A stretch of DNA of 64,000 nt, taken from NCBI GenBank assembly GCA_017524615.1, contig JAFXVJ010000050.1, positions 1 to 64,000 on the forward strand, given 5' to 3'. The number at the start of each line of letters is the position of its first letter. Position 1 is the stretch's first letter. The translations under genes were made by a program, and so were the position numbers. This document shows positions 1 to 7,611 of the stretch, one piece after another. The notes under the pieces were generated by a model. That model was not told the origin of the DNA, ran no database searches, and saw nothing but the letters and a program-made list of their open reading frames with translations. Origin of the DNA: Clostridia bacterium (GTDB lineage Bacteria > Bacillota > Clostridia > Christensenellales > Aristaeellaceae).

Positions 1-214
1 CAACGGCTACCGTCCCCAGTTCTTCTTCCGCACCACGGACGTGACCGGTTCCATCAAGCTGCCCGAGGGCGTTGAGATGGTCATGCCCGGCGACAACGTG
101 GAAATGGAAGTGGAACTGATCACCCCCATCGCCATCGAAGCCGGTCTGCGCTTCGCCATCCGCGAAGGCGGCCACACCGTGGGCGCCGGCGCCGTGGTTT
201 GCATGGTGGAATAA
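1..214 (+). CDS. tuf: Elongation factor Tu, C-terminal end (partial)
   Basis: The reading frame enters at base 2 and gives the last 70 residues of EF-Tu, from Asn-Gly-Tyr-Arg-Pro-Gln-Phe to Cys-Met-Val-Glu. This is domain 3, the beta-barrel that contacts tRNA and EF-Ts. The segments [17 protein letters not shown] and [10 protein letters not shown] are hallmark EF-Tu sequence. The 5' part lies outside the window. EF-Tu delivers aminoacyl-tRNA to the ribosome. Its place just before rpmG-secE-nusG is the usual bacterial order. A strong stem-loop without a T-run follows, so read-through into rpmG is likely. Confidence 0.95.
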   Translation, partial: NGYRPQFFFRTTDVTGSIKLPEGVEMVMPGDNVEMEVELITPIAIEAGLRFAIREGGHTVGAGAVVCMVE

Positions 215-249
215 TTCAGCATCCATTCGCATTCAATCATTGATGCCGC

Positions 250-287
250 GGCCGGGGGAGAGAAAGGCTTTTCTCCCCGCCCGGCCC
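250..287 (+). other. GC-rich stem-loop between tuf and rpmG
   Basis: GGCCGGGGGAGA pairs with TCTCCCCGCCCGGCC around an A/T-rich loop. No U-tract follows, so it reads better as an attenuating or mRNA-stabilising hairpin than as an intrinsic terminator. It may set the high tuf level relative to the genes behind it (inference). Confidence 0.45.
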
Positions 288-326
288 CCATCGTGAAGCA
301 AAACCCCAAGAAAGAGGTGTTTCCAC

Positions 327-491
327 ATGGCAGCCAAGGAAGCGCGGCAAAACATTGTGCTGGCCTGCACCGAATGCAAACAGCGCAACTACAACAAGAA
401 AAAGAACAAGAAAAACACCCCCGACCGCATCGAACTGATGAAATACTGCCGTTTCTGCAAGAAGCACACCGCTCATCGCGAAACCCGATAA
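327..491 (+). CDS. rpmG: 50S ribosomal protein L33
   Basis: This 54-residue basic protein starts [17 protein letters not shown] and ends HRETR. It carries the four-cysteine zinc-ribbon pattern of C+ type L33: Cys-Thr-Glu-Cys near residues 15-18 and Cys-Arg-Phe-Cys near residues 44-47. The length matches the family (49-56 residues). The ATG at 327 has a good ribosome-binding site (AGAGGTG, 7-8 bases upstream). L33 sits near the ribosomal E site. rpmG-secE-nusG is a widely conserved order, which supports the call of this short gene. Confidence 0.95.
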   Translation: MAAKEARQNIVLACTECKQRNYNKKKNKKNTPDRIELMKYCRFCKKHTAHRETR

Positions 492-510
492 ACGCAAGGA
501 TGTGACAATC

Positions 511-777
511 ATGGCAGACGAAAAGACCGTCGTGAAGGGCAAGGAAGAGAATAAGGAATCGTTCGTGACGAAGTGCGTGAACTTCTTCAGGAATCTTCCG
601 AAAAAGATTGCCCGCCCCTTCAAGAACATGTGGCACGAACTGCGCAAGGTGACGTGGCCCACCCGCCAGGATTTGATCAACTATTCGCTCATCGTGCTCG
701 CCTTCTTGGTGTTCATGGGCATTGTGATCGGCCTGTTGGATCTGGGCTCCACTGCTCTGGTCCATCTCTTTGTGTAA
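511..777 (+). CDS. secE: Preprotein translocase subunit SecE
   Basis: An 88-residue protein with a charged N-terminal cytosolic segment. It has the conserved amphipathic segment FKNMWHELRKVTWPTRQD (the Lys-Val-x-Trp-Pro-Thr signature of SecE), then one membrane helix around residues 60-82 (SLIVLAFLVFMGIVIGLL). SecE clamps SecY in the SecYEG export channel. I chose the ATG at 511, which has AAGGA ten bases upstream. An in-frame GTG at 502 touches that ribosome-binding site and is unlikely. The gene lies 19 bases after rpmG and 35 bases before nusG, in one operon. Confidence 0.95.
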   Translation: MADEKTVVKGKEENKESFVTKCVNFFRNLPKKIARPFKNMWHELRKVTWPTRQDLINYSLIVLAFLVFMGIVIGLLDLGSTALVHLFV

Positions 778-812
778 TTCGTCCATCTGACAGAAGATAG
801 GAGAATGCCGAC

Positions 813-1352
813 ATGTCCGAAGACAGACCGGGCACGCTGGAATGGTATGTGGTGCATACCTATTCCGGTTATGAAAACAAGGTCAAGGACAACCTGGAAA
901 AAGCGGTGGAAAACAACGGCATGCAGAACCTGATTCAGGAAGTGGTCGTTCCCACCGAAGAGGTTGTGGAGATCCGGAACGGCAAGCGGGTCACCTCCCA
1001 GCACAAAACCTTTCCCGGCTATGTGCTGGTGCGCATGATCATTACCAACGAAAGCTGGTATGTGGTGCGCAACACCCGCGGCGTGACGGGCTTCGTGGGC
1101 CCCGAAAGCAAGCCTATCCCCCTGACCGCAGAGGAACTGGATCGGATGCTGAACTCCTCTCCCAACAAGATGGAATTCCGCATCAATGTTGGCGAAGAAG
1201 TGCGCATTCTGTCCGGGCCGCTGGAGAACTTCACCGGCACTGTGGAAGAAATTGACGCCATGCGCCAGAAAATGCGCGTGAAGGTCAAAATGTTCCTGGG
1301 CCGTGAAATGCAGATCGAGGTAGATCTCGATCAGGTCGAGAAAATCGACTGA
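813..1352 (+). CDS. nusG: Transcription termination/antitermination factor NusG
   Basis: A 179-residue protein with the NusG N-terminal domain ([15 protein letters not shown], then FPGYVLVRM and [12 protein letters not shown]). The C-terminal KOW domain includes [22 protein letters not shown]. NusG binds the RNA polymerase clamp, modulates pausing and links transcription to translation. Start ATG at 813 follows AGGAG at 801-805. The length equals typical NusG. It sits between secE and the L11-L1 genes as in most bacteria. Confidence 0.97.
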   Translation: MSEDRPGTLEWYVVHTYSGYENKVKDNLEKAVENNGMQNLIQEVVVPTEEVVEIRNGKRVTSQHKTFPGYVLVRMIITNESWYVVRNTRGVTGFVGPESKPIPLTAEELDRMLNSSPNKMEFRINVGEEVRILSGPLENFTGTVEEIDAMRQKMRVKVKMFLGREMQIEVDLDQVEKID

Positions 1353-1471
1353 CAGGGGAGGGCCGTGCGCCGGAGTGGCGTCGTCGCCCTTTCCCGCCCC
1401 CGTTTCCCGTGGGAGGCAGCCTGAAAAAAGCTGCCGCCATTACCACAAGCTTTAAGGAGGTGCCATCCAAC

Positions 1472-1900
1472 ATGGCAAAGAAAATTACCGCGTTCATCAA
1501 GCTGCAGGTTCCCGCTGCCAAGGCGACGCCCGCGCCGCCGATCGGTCCCGCTCTGGGCCAGCATGGCGTGAACATTCCCGGCTTCTGCAAGGAATTCAAC
1601 GCCCGCACCGCCAAGCAGGAAGGCCTGATCATCCCCGTGGTCATCACGGTGTATTCCGACCGTTCCTTCACCTTCATCACCAAGACGCCTCCGGCCCCCG
1701 TGCTGATCAAGAAGGCCCTGGGCATCGACACCGCCTCCGGCCGGCCCAACCGCGATAAGGTGGGTCAGCTGACGCAGGCTCAGGTGCGCGAGATTGCCAC
1801 CACCAAAATGCCCGACCTGAATGCCGCTTCCATCGAAGCCGCCATGAGCATGGTCAAGGGCACCGCCCGCAGCATGGGCGTCACCGTCGCGGACGAATAA
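1472..1900 (+). CDS. rplK: 50S ribosomal protein L11
   Basis: A 142-residue protein beginning [23 protein letters not shown], with the family signature [20 protein letters not shown] and the C-terminal rRNA-binding domain ([26 protein letters not shown]). L11 forms the GTPase-associated centre stalk base with 23S rRNA. An unusually perfect Shine-Dalgarno (AAGGAGGTG at 1454-1462) decides the ATG at 1472. The 119-base gap after nusG holds a small hairpin (GGCAGC/GCTGCC, 1414-1434). That is a possible place for L1 autoregulation, but I did not identify an L1 site. Confidence 0.97.
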   Translation: MAKKITAFIKLQVPAAKATPAPPIGPALGQHGVNIPGFCKEFNARTAKQEGLIIPVVITVYSDRSFTFITKTPPAPVLIKKALGIDTASGRPNRDKVGQLTQAQVREIATTKMPDLNAASIEAAMSMVKGTARSMGVTVADE

Positions 1901-1974
1901 TGAAGCAAAGGAACCCCTCAGGGAATAATGTGGGAGGACATAGCGCCGCTAACACCACAGGGAGGTAATGAAAG

Positions 1975-2664
1975 ATGAAACACGGCAAGAAATATACCGA
2001 CAGCAAAAAGCTGATCGACACCACCAAGCTCTATGATCCCGCTGAGGCCATCGAGCTGGTGAAGCAGACCGCCAAGGCCAAGTTTGATGAGACCATTGAG
2101 CTGTCCATCCGCCTGGGCGTTGACCCCCGTCACGCGGATCAGCAGGTTCGCGGCACGGTGGTGCTGCCCCATGGCACCGGCAAGAAGGTCAAGGTGCTGG
2201 TGTTCGCCAAGGGCGATAAGGCCAAGGAAGCGGAAGCCGCCGGCGCCGACATCGTGGGCGACGCCGATCTGGTGGCCAAGATCCAGAGTGAAAACTGGTT
2301 CGACTTCGACGTGTGCGTTGCGACCCCCGATATGATGGGCACCATCGGCCGCATCGCCCGTTTGCTGGGCCCCAAGGGCTTGATGCCTAACCCCAAGTCC
2401 GGCACCGTGACCATGGATGTGACCAAGGCCATCCAGGAAATCAAAGCTGGTAAAGTGGAGTATCGTATTGATAAGACCGCTATCGCGCATTGCCCCATCG
2501 GCAAGATCTCCTTTGACAACGATAAGCTGGTCGAGAATATGACCACCCTGATGGAAGCGGTGATTAAGGCGAAGCCCGCCACCGCCAAGGGCACCTACAT
2601 CAAGTCGCTGTACATGAGCAGCACCATGGGCCCCTCCATCAAGATCAACAGCCTGAAGTTCTGA
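1975..2664 (+). CDS. rplA: 50S ribosomal protein L1
   Basis: A 229-residue protein with the L1 pattern: N-terminal [14 protein letters not shown], central [11 protein letters not shown], the signature [22 protein letters not shown], and C-terminal [13 protein letters not shown]1 forms the mobile L1 stalk that helps release E-site tRNA and in many bacteria represses its own operon. The start follows GGAGG at 1961-1965. A terminator follows directly. The rplJ-rplL pair that commonly comes next in bacteria is not here. Confidence 0.97.
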   Translation: MKHGKKYTDSKKLIDTTKLYDPAEAIELVKQTAKAKFDETIELSIRLGVDPRHADQQVRGTVVLPHGTGKKVKVLVFAKGDKAKEAEAAGADIVGDADLVAKIQSENWFDFDVCVATPDMMGTIGRIARLLGPKGLMPNPKSGTVTMDVTKAIQEIKAGKVEYRIDKTAIAHCPIGKISFDNDKLVENMTTLMEAVIKAKPATAKGTYIKSLYMSSTMGPSIKINSLKF

Positions 2665-2679
2665 TTTTTGCGTTGGTGT

Positions 2680-2712
2680 ATACCCCGCCGGGAGACTGGC
2701 GGGGTATTTGAT
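2680..2712 (+). terminator. Terminator after rplA
   Basis: ATACCCCGCC (2680-2689) pairs perfectly with GGCGGGGTAT (2698-2707), followed by a short T-rich stretch. It closes the ribosomal protein operon. Confidence 0.7.
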
Positions 2713-2838
2713 TCCGGAGGAAAAATCCGGCGGCGCGCCGCATGGAAGATGGATACGTGTGCATGCGCCAGGAGAATGACGGCTGTATACGAAGAAGCGT
2801 CTGCCGGGAAAAGCAGCCGCAGAGGGGGAGAAAAGGGA

Positions 2839-3003
2839 ATGAACGCTGGATCGTTGTTGCTGTATCTGCTGCTGCCGGTCCTGTTGATCGTGGGCATATA
2901 CCGGCTGCTGGCGCACATCACCGGCAAACGGGCCACCCGTCACGGCATCCAGCCGCCAGGCGAGGAGGAACGCAGGACGGCCCGGGTGTTTCATGATGAT
3001 TGA
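2839..3003 (+). CDS. Small single-pass membrane protein, unknown function
   Basis: I read a 54-residue protein: Met-Asn-Ala-Gly-Ser, then one hydrophobic helix (SLLLYLLLPVLLIVGIYRLLA, split here only by description), then a basic and acidic tail (ITGKRATRHG...EEERRTARVFHDD). The ATG at 2839 is preceded by GGGGGAG and AAAAGGG, a credible ribosome-binding site. A longer in-frame reading upstream is Arg-rich and unlikely to be coding. A terminator hairpin lies 70 bases downstream. I do not recognise the family. It could be a membrane-anchored accessory peptide. The existence of the gene is probable, not certain. Confidence 0.5.
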   Translation: MNAGSLLLYLLLPVLLIVGIYRLLAHITGKRATRHGIQPPGEEERRTARVFHDD

Positions 3004-3074
3004 TGCGGATGCTGTTTTCAAGCTGAAAAGAGATTCACACCCTTTATAAAGCCCTGAAAAAGTGTTTCCGCTGC

Positions 3075-3105
3075 ACCGCGTGCAATACCCACGCGGTGCT
3101 TTTGT
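3075..3105 (+). terminator. Terminator after the small membrane protein
   Basis: ACCGCGTG pairs with CACGCGGT around a nine-base loop, then CTTTTG. Confidence 0.65.
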
Positions 3106-3108
3106 TGA

Positions 3109-3306
3109 TTCTTCACGGAAAGCCAGAGAGAAAGAAAAGACTTCTCCTGTCATCTTGAGCGAAGTGGAGCGAAAAGCGGAACGGCGTTGAAAGATCTGTT
3201 TGCCGGATTCCCGCATGGATCCCTCGACTGCGCTTTGCCTCCCGGCTTCGCTTCGCTCGGGATGACTCCGAGGGGAGTTTGTTTCCCTGACAATCCGTGA
3301 AGAACC
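3109..3306. repeat. MITE-like repeat, type 1, copy A
   Basis: The element is bounded by the inverted ends TTCTTCACGGA (3109) and TCCGTGAAGAA (3294). Its core is a long imperfect palindrome: the left arm reads GTCATCTTGAGCGAAGTGGAGCG and the right arm CTTCGCTCGGGATGAC. A second copy is at 7302-7474 and a half copy near 34497-34595. It carries no gene of its own. With its flanks it fills most of the 434-base gap between 3004 and the flavoprotein gene. Confidence 0.6.
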
Positions 3307-3363
3307 CTTTTATTTCGTGGGGAGGACCGACAGGATTCGACCGATGGTTGTATGGAATTTGTA

Positions 3364-3392
3364 TTTACAATTTGTTCACATTATGCTATAAT
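3364..3392 (+). promoter_or_regulatory. Sigma-A promoter of the secreted flavoprotein gene
   Basis: -35 TTTACA (3364-3369), a 17-base spacer and -10 TATAAT (3387-3392), with an extended -10 TG at 3384-3385. The ATG lies 46 bases downstream of the -10. Confidence 0.8.
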
Positions 3393-3437
3393 CTGAAAGG
3401 GTGAATGGATCAATTACATATTTGAAGGAGGAGCAAT

Positions 3438-5942
3438 ATGAAGAAGCTGATGTCTTTGATTCTGGCTTTGTGCCTGGCATTGACCTGCGCGTCCTTCGCT
3501 TTTGCGGACGAAGATGTGCGCACGGCCTCTGCGCAGGGCTTTGCCAGCCAGGTGAACGTGGAAGTGACCGTGGAGGACGGCAAGGTGACCGCCCTGACGG
3601 TGGACGATTCCAATGAAACATACTTCAATCCCCCGCTGAATCTGAAGCGGGAAGACACCGTGGACAAGGTGATCGAAGCGATCGTGGCCGCGGGCGGCAC
3701 CGACGGCGTGGACGTGAAAACGGGCGCGACCTATACCGGTCAGGCGGTTGTGGACGCTGTGAACAAGGCGCTGTCTGACGAGCCCGCCAACGACGCGGCA
3801 ATCGCTTTCACCGCCGGCGAATACACCGCCACTGCGGACGGCTATAACGGCCCCACCACCGTGAAGGTGACCTTCTCCGACAGCCGGATCGAAAAGATCG
3901 AAATCGTGTCCACGGCCGAAACCGGACATGTGGGCGACGTGGCCTTTGATGTCATGATCCCCGACATGCTGGAAGCCAACGGCACCGGCGTGGACGGCGT
4001 TTCCGGCGCCACCTTCTCCACCCGTGCCCTGCGCAATGCCGTGAACGATGCGGCGGAGCAGGCCCAGTGCACCAACCTGGACGCCTTCCAGGCGGCCAAG
4101 GTGGAGCATCCCGCCCAGGACCCCATCGACGTGACCTTTGACGTGGTCATCGTGGGCGCCGGCGGCGCCGGCATTTCCGCGGCGGCCCAGGCCGCCCAGA
4201 ACGGCAACACCGTGCTGGTGATTGAAAAGAACGCCGAGGTCGGCGGCAACACCCTGGTGTCCGGCGGCCAGTATCAGAGCGTGATGCCCTACCTGGTATG
4301 GGATCCCGCTGATCCCGACGCCACCACCGGTGTGTATGCCTTCGATGGCCAGACCTACGACAAGGTCATGTCCGTCAACGGCTGCATCAAGGAGCTCAAT
4401 ACCATCCTGAATTGGAGCGAAGAGCCCTTTGACGAGGACTACTACAAGGATCACGAATTTGTGGCGGGCGACGCCGAAGAACTGAGCAAGCATGGCGTGC
4501 ACGCCGAGTATCTGCCCACCCTGCAGGCGCTGAAGGCCGAGATCCGCGAATACTTCGTGTGGGCTGCGCCTAAGCTGGCGGCCGGTGTGGACGAAAGCAA
4601 GCTGACCCTGTTCTCCACCATCAACCTGCACATCTTCCAGACCTACTACGGCGGCCTGCGTCCCAGCGCTGACGGCAGCGAATGGATGTACGGCAATGTG
4701 GATCTGGTGAAGCAGTTCATCGAAGGCGGCCAGGGCCTGAAGGAGTGGCTGGAAGCCCAGGGCTCCACCTTCATCGAGAATACGCAGCCCACCCTGATCG
4801 GCGCGCTGTGGTATCGTGAAAACGAGTTCGTCGGCTCCACCATCGACCTGGATGGCGACGGCAACAACGAAATGGGCCGCTGGGGCGCCTACTTTGCCGC
4901 TCCGATCAACACCGTCATGACCGCCAACGCCGAGAACAAAATCATGACCCGCACGACTGCCGATTCCCTGATCGTGGAAGACGGCCGTGTGGTGGGCGTG
5001 AAGGCCACCCGCTTTGACGGCACCGAAGTGACCGCGCACGCCACCAAGGGCGTCATCCTGGCCACCGGTGGCTATGCTGCCAACATCAACATGGTGCTGG
5101 ATGGCAACGTATACTGGTCCACCGAATACCTCTCCACCGCCACCAAGACCACCAACCGCTCCTCCCTGCAGGGCGACGGTATCCGGATGGCTCAGGAAGT
5201 GGGCGCCGCCACCACTGGCATGGGCTTTACTCAGCTGATGCCTATCTCCTGGGTGGATAACGGCAACCTGGCCTTCGGCGGCGGCAACTACGCCTGCTGG
5301 ATCAATCCCACCACCGGCCATCGGTTCGTGGATGAGGGCAGCGAGCGCGACGTGCTGTCCCTGGCCGAATTCCGCAACGGCATGGAAGTGAACGGCACCA
5401 AGGGCGTGTTCCTGGAATTCTACAACAAGGAACAGATGATGCCCGCCCCCATGCAGCTGGCTGAGGGCGACTACGAAGGCCGCTACTATCGCCGCACCAT
5501 CGCCGAACTGCCCGAACTGTTCGCCGAACTGGGCGTCACCGCCGATCCGGAAGTGGTCATTCAGACCATCCGGGATTACGACGCCGCTGTCATGGGCCTG
5601 GGCGAGTATCCCGATGTGGGCAAGGGCATTGCCTCCCGCACCGTGGGCAACGTGCAGAAGGATGATAACGGCAAGTATCTGCCTGACACCTATGATCTGG
5701 ATAACGCGCTGCTGACCATCCGTCTGATGGCCCCCTCCACCCATCACACCATGGGCGGCCTGAAGGTGGATGCCGATCGGCATGTGCTGAACGCTGACGG
5801 TCAGATCATCCCCGGCCTGTACGCGGCGGGCGAGGTGACCGGCGGCATCCATGGCGGCAACCGTCTGGGCGGCAACGCCATCGTGGAAATCTTCGTGTCC
5901 GGCCGGACTGCGGCCCAGGCCGTGCAGGCGGACAACCAATAA
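3438..5942 (+). CDS. Secreted flavinylated FMN/FAD-dependent reductase (fumarate/urocanate reductase-like)
   Basis: An 834-residue secreted protein. Residues 1-23 are a signal peptide (MKKLMSLILALCLALTCASF, cleavage near Ala-Asp). Two FMN-binding domains follow; their candidate flavinylation motifs are TGAT (residues 95-98) and VDGVSGATFST (SGAT at 189-192). In this family ApbE attaches FMN covalently to the last Thr. From about residue 233 there is an FAD_binding_2 domain with Gly-x-Gly-x-x-Gly (240-245) and the C-terminal family signature (HHTMGGLKVD, GLYAAGEVTGG, GNRLGGNA). Known relatives reduce fumarate, urocanate or other enoates outside the membrane with electrons from membrane carriers. 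The substrate cannot be read from sequence. The ribosome-binding site is GAAGGAGGAG. It is monocistronic between its own promoter and a terminator. Confidence 0.88.
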   Translation: MKKLMSLILALCLALTCASFAFADEDVRTASAQGFASQVNVEVTVEDGKVTALTVDDSNETYFNPPLNLKREDTVDKVIEAIVAAGGTDGVDVKTGATYTGQAVVDAVNKALSDEPANDAAIAFTAGEYTATADGYNGPTTVKVTFSDSRIEKIEIVSTAETGHVGDVAFDVMIPDMLEANGTGVDGVSGATFSTRALRNAVNDAAEQAQCTNLDAFQAAKVEHPAQDPIDVTFDVVIVGAGGAGISAAAQAAQNGNTVLVIEKNAEVGGNTLVSGGQYQSVMPYLVWDPADPDATTGVYAFDGQTYDKVMSVNGCIKELNTILNWSEEPFDEDYYKDHEFVAGDAEELSKHGVHAEYLPTLQALKAEIREYFVWAAPKLAAGVDESKLTLFSTINLHIFQTYYGGLRPSADGSEWMYGNVDLVKQFIEGGQGLKEWLEAQGSTFIENTQPTLIGALWYRENEFVGSTIDLDGDGNNEMGRWGAYFAAPINTVMTANAENKIMTRTTADSLIVEDGRVVGVKATRFDGTEVTAHATKGVILATGGYAANINMVLDGNVYWSTEYLSTATKTTNRSSLQGDGIRMAQEVGAATTGMGFTQLMPISWVDNGNLAFGGGNYACWINPTTGHRFVDEGSERDVLSLAEFRNGMEVNGTKGVFLEFYNKEQMMPAPMQLAEGDYEGRYYRRTIAELPELFAELGVTADPEVVIQTIRDYDAAVMGLGEYPDVGKGIASRTVGNVQKDDNGKYLPDTYDLDNALLTIRLMAPSTHHTMGGLKVDADRHVLNADGQIIPGLYAAGEVTGGIHGGNRLGGNAIVEIFVSGRTAAQAVQADNQ

Positions 5943-5960
5943 TCTGTTTTGATACCCTGT

Positions 5961-5994
5961 GCCGGGGCGGGAGCGAATCCTGCCCCGGCTTTTA
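5961..5994 (+). terminator. Terminator after the flavoprotein gene
   Basis: GCCGGGGCGGGA pairs with TCCTGCCCCGGC, then TTTT. It sits between two secreted-protein genes and may be leaky. Confidence 0.75.
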
Positions 5995-6009
5995 CAAAGG
6001 AGTAAAAAC

Positions 6010-7287
6010 ATGAAAAAACTGTTTTGCTGGGCCGCGCTTGCCGTGCTGCTGACGCTGGCCGCGAGCGGTCCGGTGCCGTCCGTGTCAGCAGAGAAAGCGG
6101 CGACATTCGCTGACGGGCCATATGATTATTCCCTGCGGCAGGACGGCACAGCCGAAATCATCAATTATCGCGGGAGCGAGGAAGAGCTGGCCATCCCGTC
6201 CGCGCTGAACGGGCATGCCGTGACGGCGATTGGAGCGGAAGCTTTTTCCTATTGCGTCGGCCTGACGGACGTGACGATCCCGGACGGCGTGACGGCGATC
6301 GGGGAGGCTGCGTTTTCCGGCTGCAAAAGTCTGACGGGCCTGACGATTCCGGGCAGCGTGACGGCGATCGGGGATTATGCGTTTTCCTATTGCACCGGCC
6401 TGACGGGCGTGACGATCCCGGACGGCGTGACGGCGATCGGCGACCAGGCGTTTTCCGGATGCAGCAGCCTGACGATCGTAACGATCCCGGACAGCGTGAC
6501 GGAAATGGGCGCGAATCCGTTTGAAGAATGCAAAAAGCTGATGGATATCGTCGTTTCTCCCGATCATTCGTATCTGGCTGTGATCGACGGGGTGCTGTTC
6601 AGCAAGCCGGACAAACGGCTGATCAGTTATCCCCGTGCGTTGAACGGGGAAGTCTATGCAATTCCTGAGGGAACCCTTACAATCGGGGATTGCGCGTTTT
6701 TTTGGTGCGACAGCCTGACGGGCGTAACGATCCCGGACAGCGTGACGGCGATTGGGAACGGCGCGTTTCAATGGTGCCGCGGCTTAAAGAATATCGCAAT
6801 CCCGGACGGCGTGACGGAGATCGGGGATTATGCGTTTTCACGCTGTGAAAGCCTGACGGACGTGACGATCCCGAACGGCGTGACGGCGATCGGGATTTCT
6901 GTGTTTGAAAGCTGCCGCAGCCTGACGGATGTGACGATCCCGGACAGCGTGACATCCCTTGGAGAGGGCGCGTTTTCGTACTGCTACTTCCTGACAAACG
7001 TGACGATCCCGGGCAGCGTGACGGCGATCGGGGAGCAAGCGTTTTTCAATTGCGAAAGGCTGACGGACATGACGATCCCGGACGGCGTGACGGCGATCGG
7101 CGACAAGGCATTTTGTGCATGCTACAGCCTGACGAACGTGACGATCCCGGACAGCGTGACGGCGATCGGTGCACATGCGTTTTCCGATTGCGATGATTTG
7201 ACGCTGACAGTCGCCCGCGGGAGCTATGCGGAGCAATACTGCAAGAAAAACAAATTGAAATTTCGGTATGCCGGCGCGTTGAACTGA
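6010..7287 (+). CDS. Secreted BspA-like leucine-rich repeat protein
   Basis: A 425-residue protein with a signal peptide (MKKLFCWAALAVLLTLAASG, cleavage after Val-Ser-Ala). It then carries about thirteen LRR_5 (BspA/TpLRR) repeats of 23 residues with the pattern LTxVTIPDGVTAIGxxAFxxC. The array is broken once, near residues 180-222, by a linker (PDHSYLAVIDGVLFSKPDKRL). The C-terminal cap is SYAEQYCKKNKLKFRYAG, which is common in this family. There is no LPXTG or obvious anchor, so it is either released or retained non-covalently. Family members act in surface adhesion or carbohydrate contact. The start ATG at 6010 follows AAAGGAG. At DNA level it is a 69-bp near-tandem array, prone to recombination. 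Confidence 0.88.
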   Translation: MKKLFCWAALAVLLTLAASGPVPSVSAEKAATFADGPYDYSLRQDGTAEIINYRGSEEELAIPSALNGHAVTAIGAEAFSYCVGLTDVTIPDGVTAIGEAAFSGCKSLTGLTIPGSVTAIGDYAFSYCTGLTGVTIPDGVTAIGDQAFSGCSSLTIVTIPDSVTEMGANPFEECKKLMDIVVSPDHSYLAVIDGVLFSKPDKRLISYPRALNGEVYAIPEGTLTIGDCAFFWCDSLTGVTIPDSVTAIGNGAFQWCRGLKNIAIPDGVTEIGDYAFSRCESLTDVTIPNGVTAIGISVFESCRSLTDVTIPDSVTSLGEGAFSYCYFLTNVTIPGSVTAIGEQAFFNCERLTDMTIPDGVTAIGDKAFCACYSLTNVTIPDSVTAIGAHAFSDCDDLTLTVARGSYAEQYCKKNKLKFRYAGALN

Positions 7288-7301
7288 TACGCAAAAAGAG
7301 A

Positions 7302-7474
7302 TTCTTCCCGGAAAGAAGGGAGAAAGAAACGGCCGTTCATGTTATCTTGAACGGAGGGGAGCCGAAAGATCTGTTTGCCGGCACAGATCCATCGACTGCG
7401 CTTCGCTTCCTGGCTTCGCTTCACGCGGGATGACACCGAAGGGCGTTTGTTTCCCTCACAATCCGTGAAGAACC
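7302..7474. repeat. MITE-like repeat, type 1, copy B
   Basis: The ends TTCTTCCCGGA (7302) and TCCGTGAAGAA (7462) and the subterminal TTTGTTTCCCT match copy A at 3109-3306. The palindromic core is shorter and more degenerate. It fills most of the gap 7288-7611; the rest of that gap is the terminator below. Confidence 0.55.
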
Positions 7475-7504
7475 ACAAAAAAGAACAGAATCATCAATGA
7501 AATA

Positions 7505-7548
7505 AAAGAAACTGTTGGCCGTCCTCTCGGGGGCCAACAGTTTCTTTT
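7505..7548. terminator. Bidirectional terminator
   Basis: AAAGAAACTGTTGGCC (7505-7520) pairs with GGCCAACAGTTTCTTTT (7532-7548). Either strand gives a hairpin followed by a T-rich run, which suits the convergent genes on each side. Confidence 0.8.
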
Positions 7549-7611
7549 GCATACGCTGTGCGCTGGATCAAAAACCATTCAGATCGCGGCTGCACATCCA
7601 AGCGGCGGAGA

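Noticed and set aside
3414-6011. An 865-codon open frame on the minus strand opposite the flavoprotein gene
   Set aside because: It is His/Gly/Val-rich, has no family resemblance and is an antisense shadow of a strongly coding high-GC gene. The same holds for the long minus-strand frames at 20808-23132, 30433-33519 and 43603-46746.
6240-7200. Regular 69-bp repeats that might be a CRISPR array
   Set aside because: The unit is one continuous codon-phased LRR repeat with no unique spacers. It encodes the BspA-like protein.
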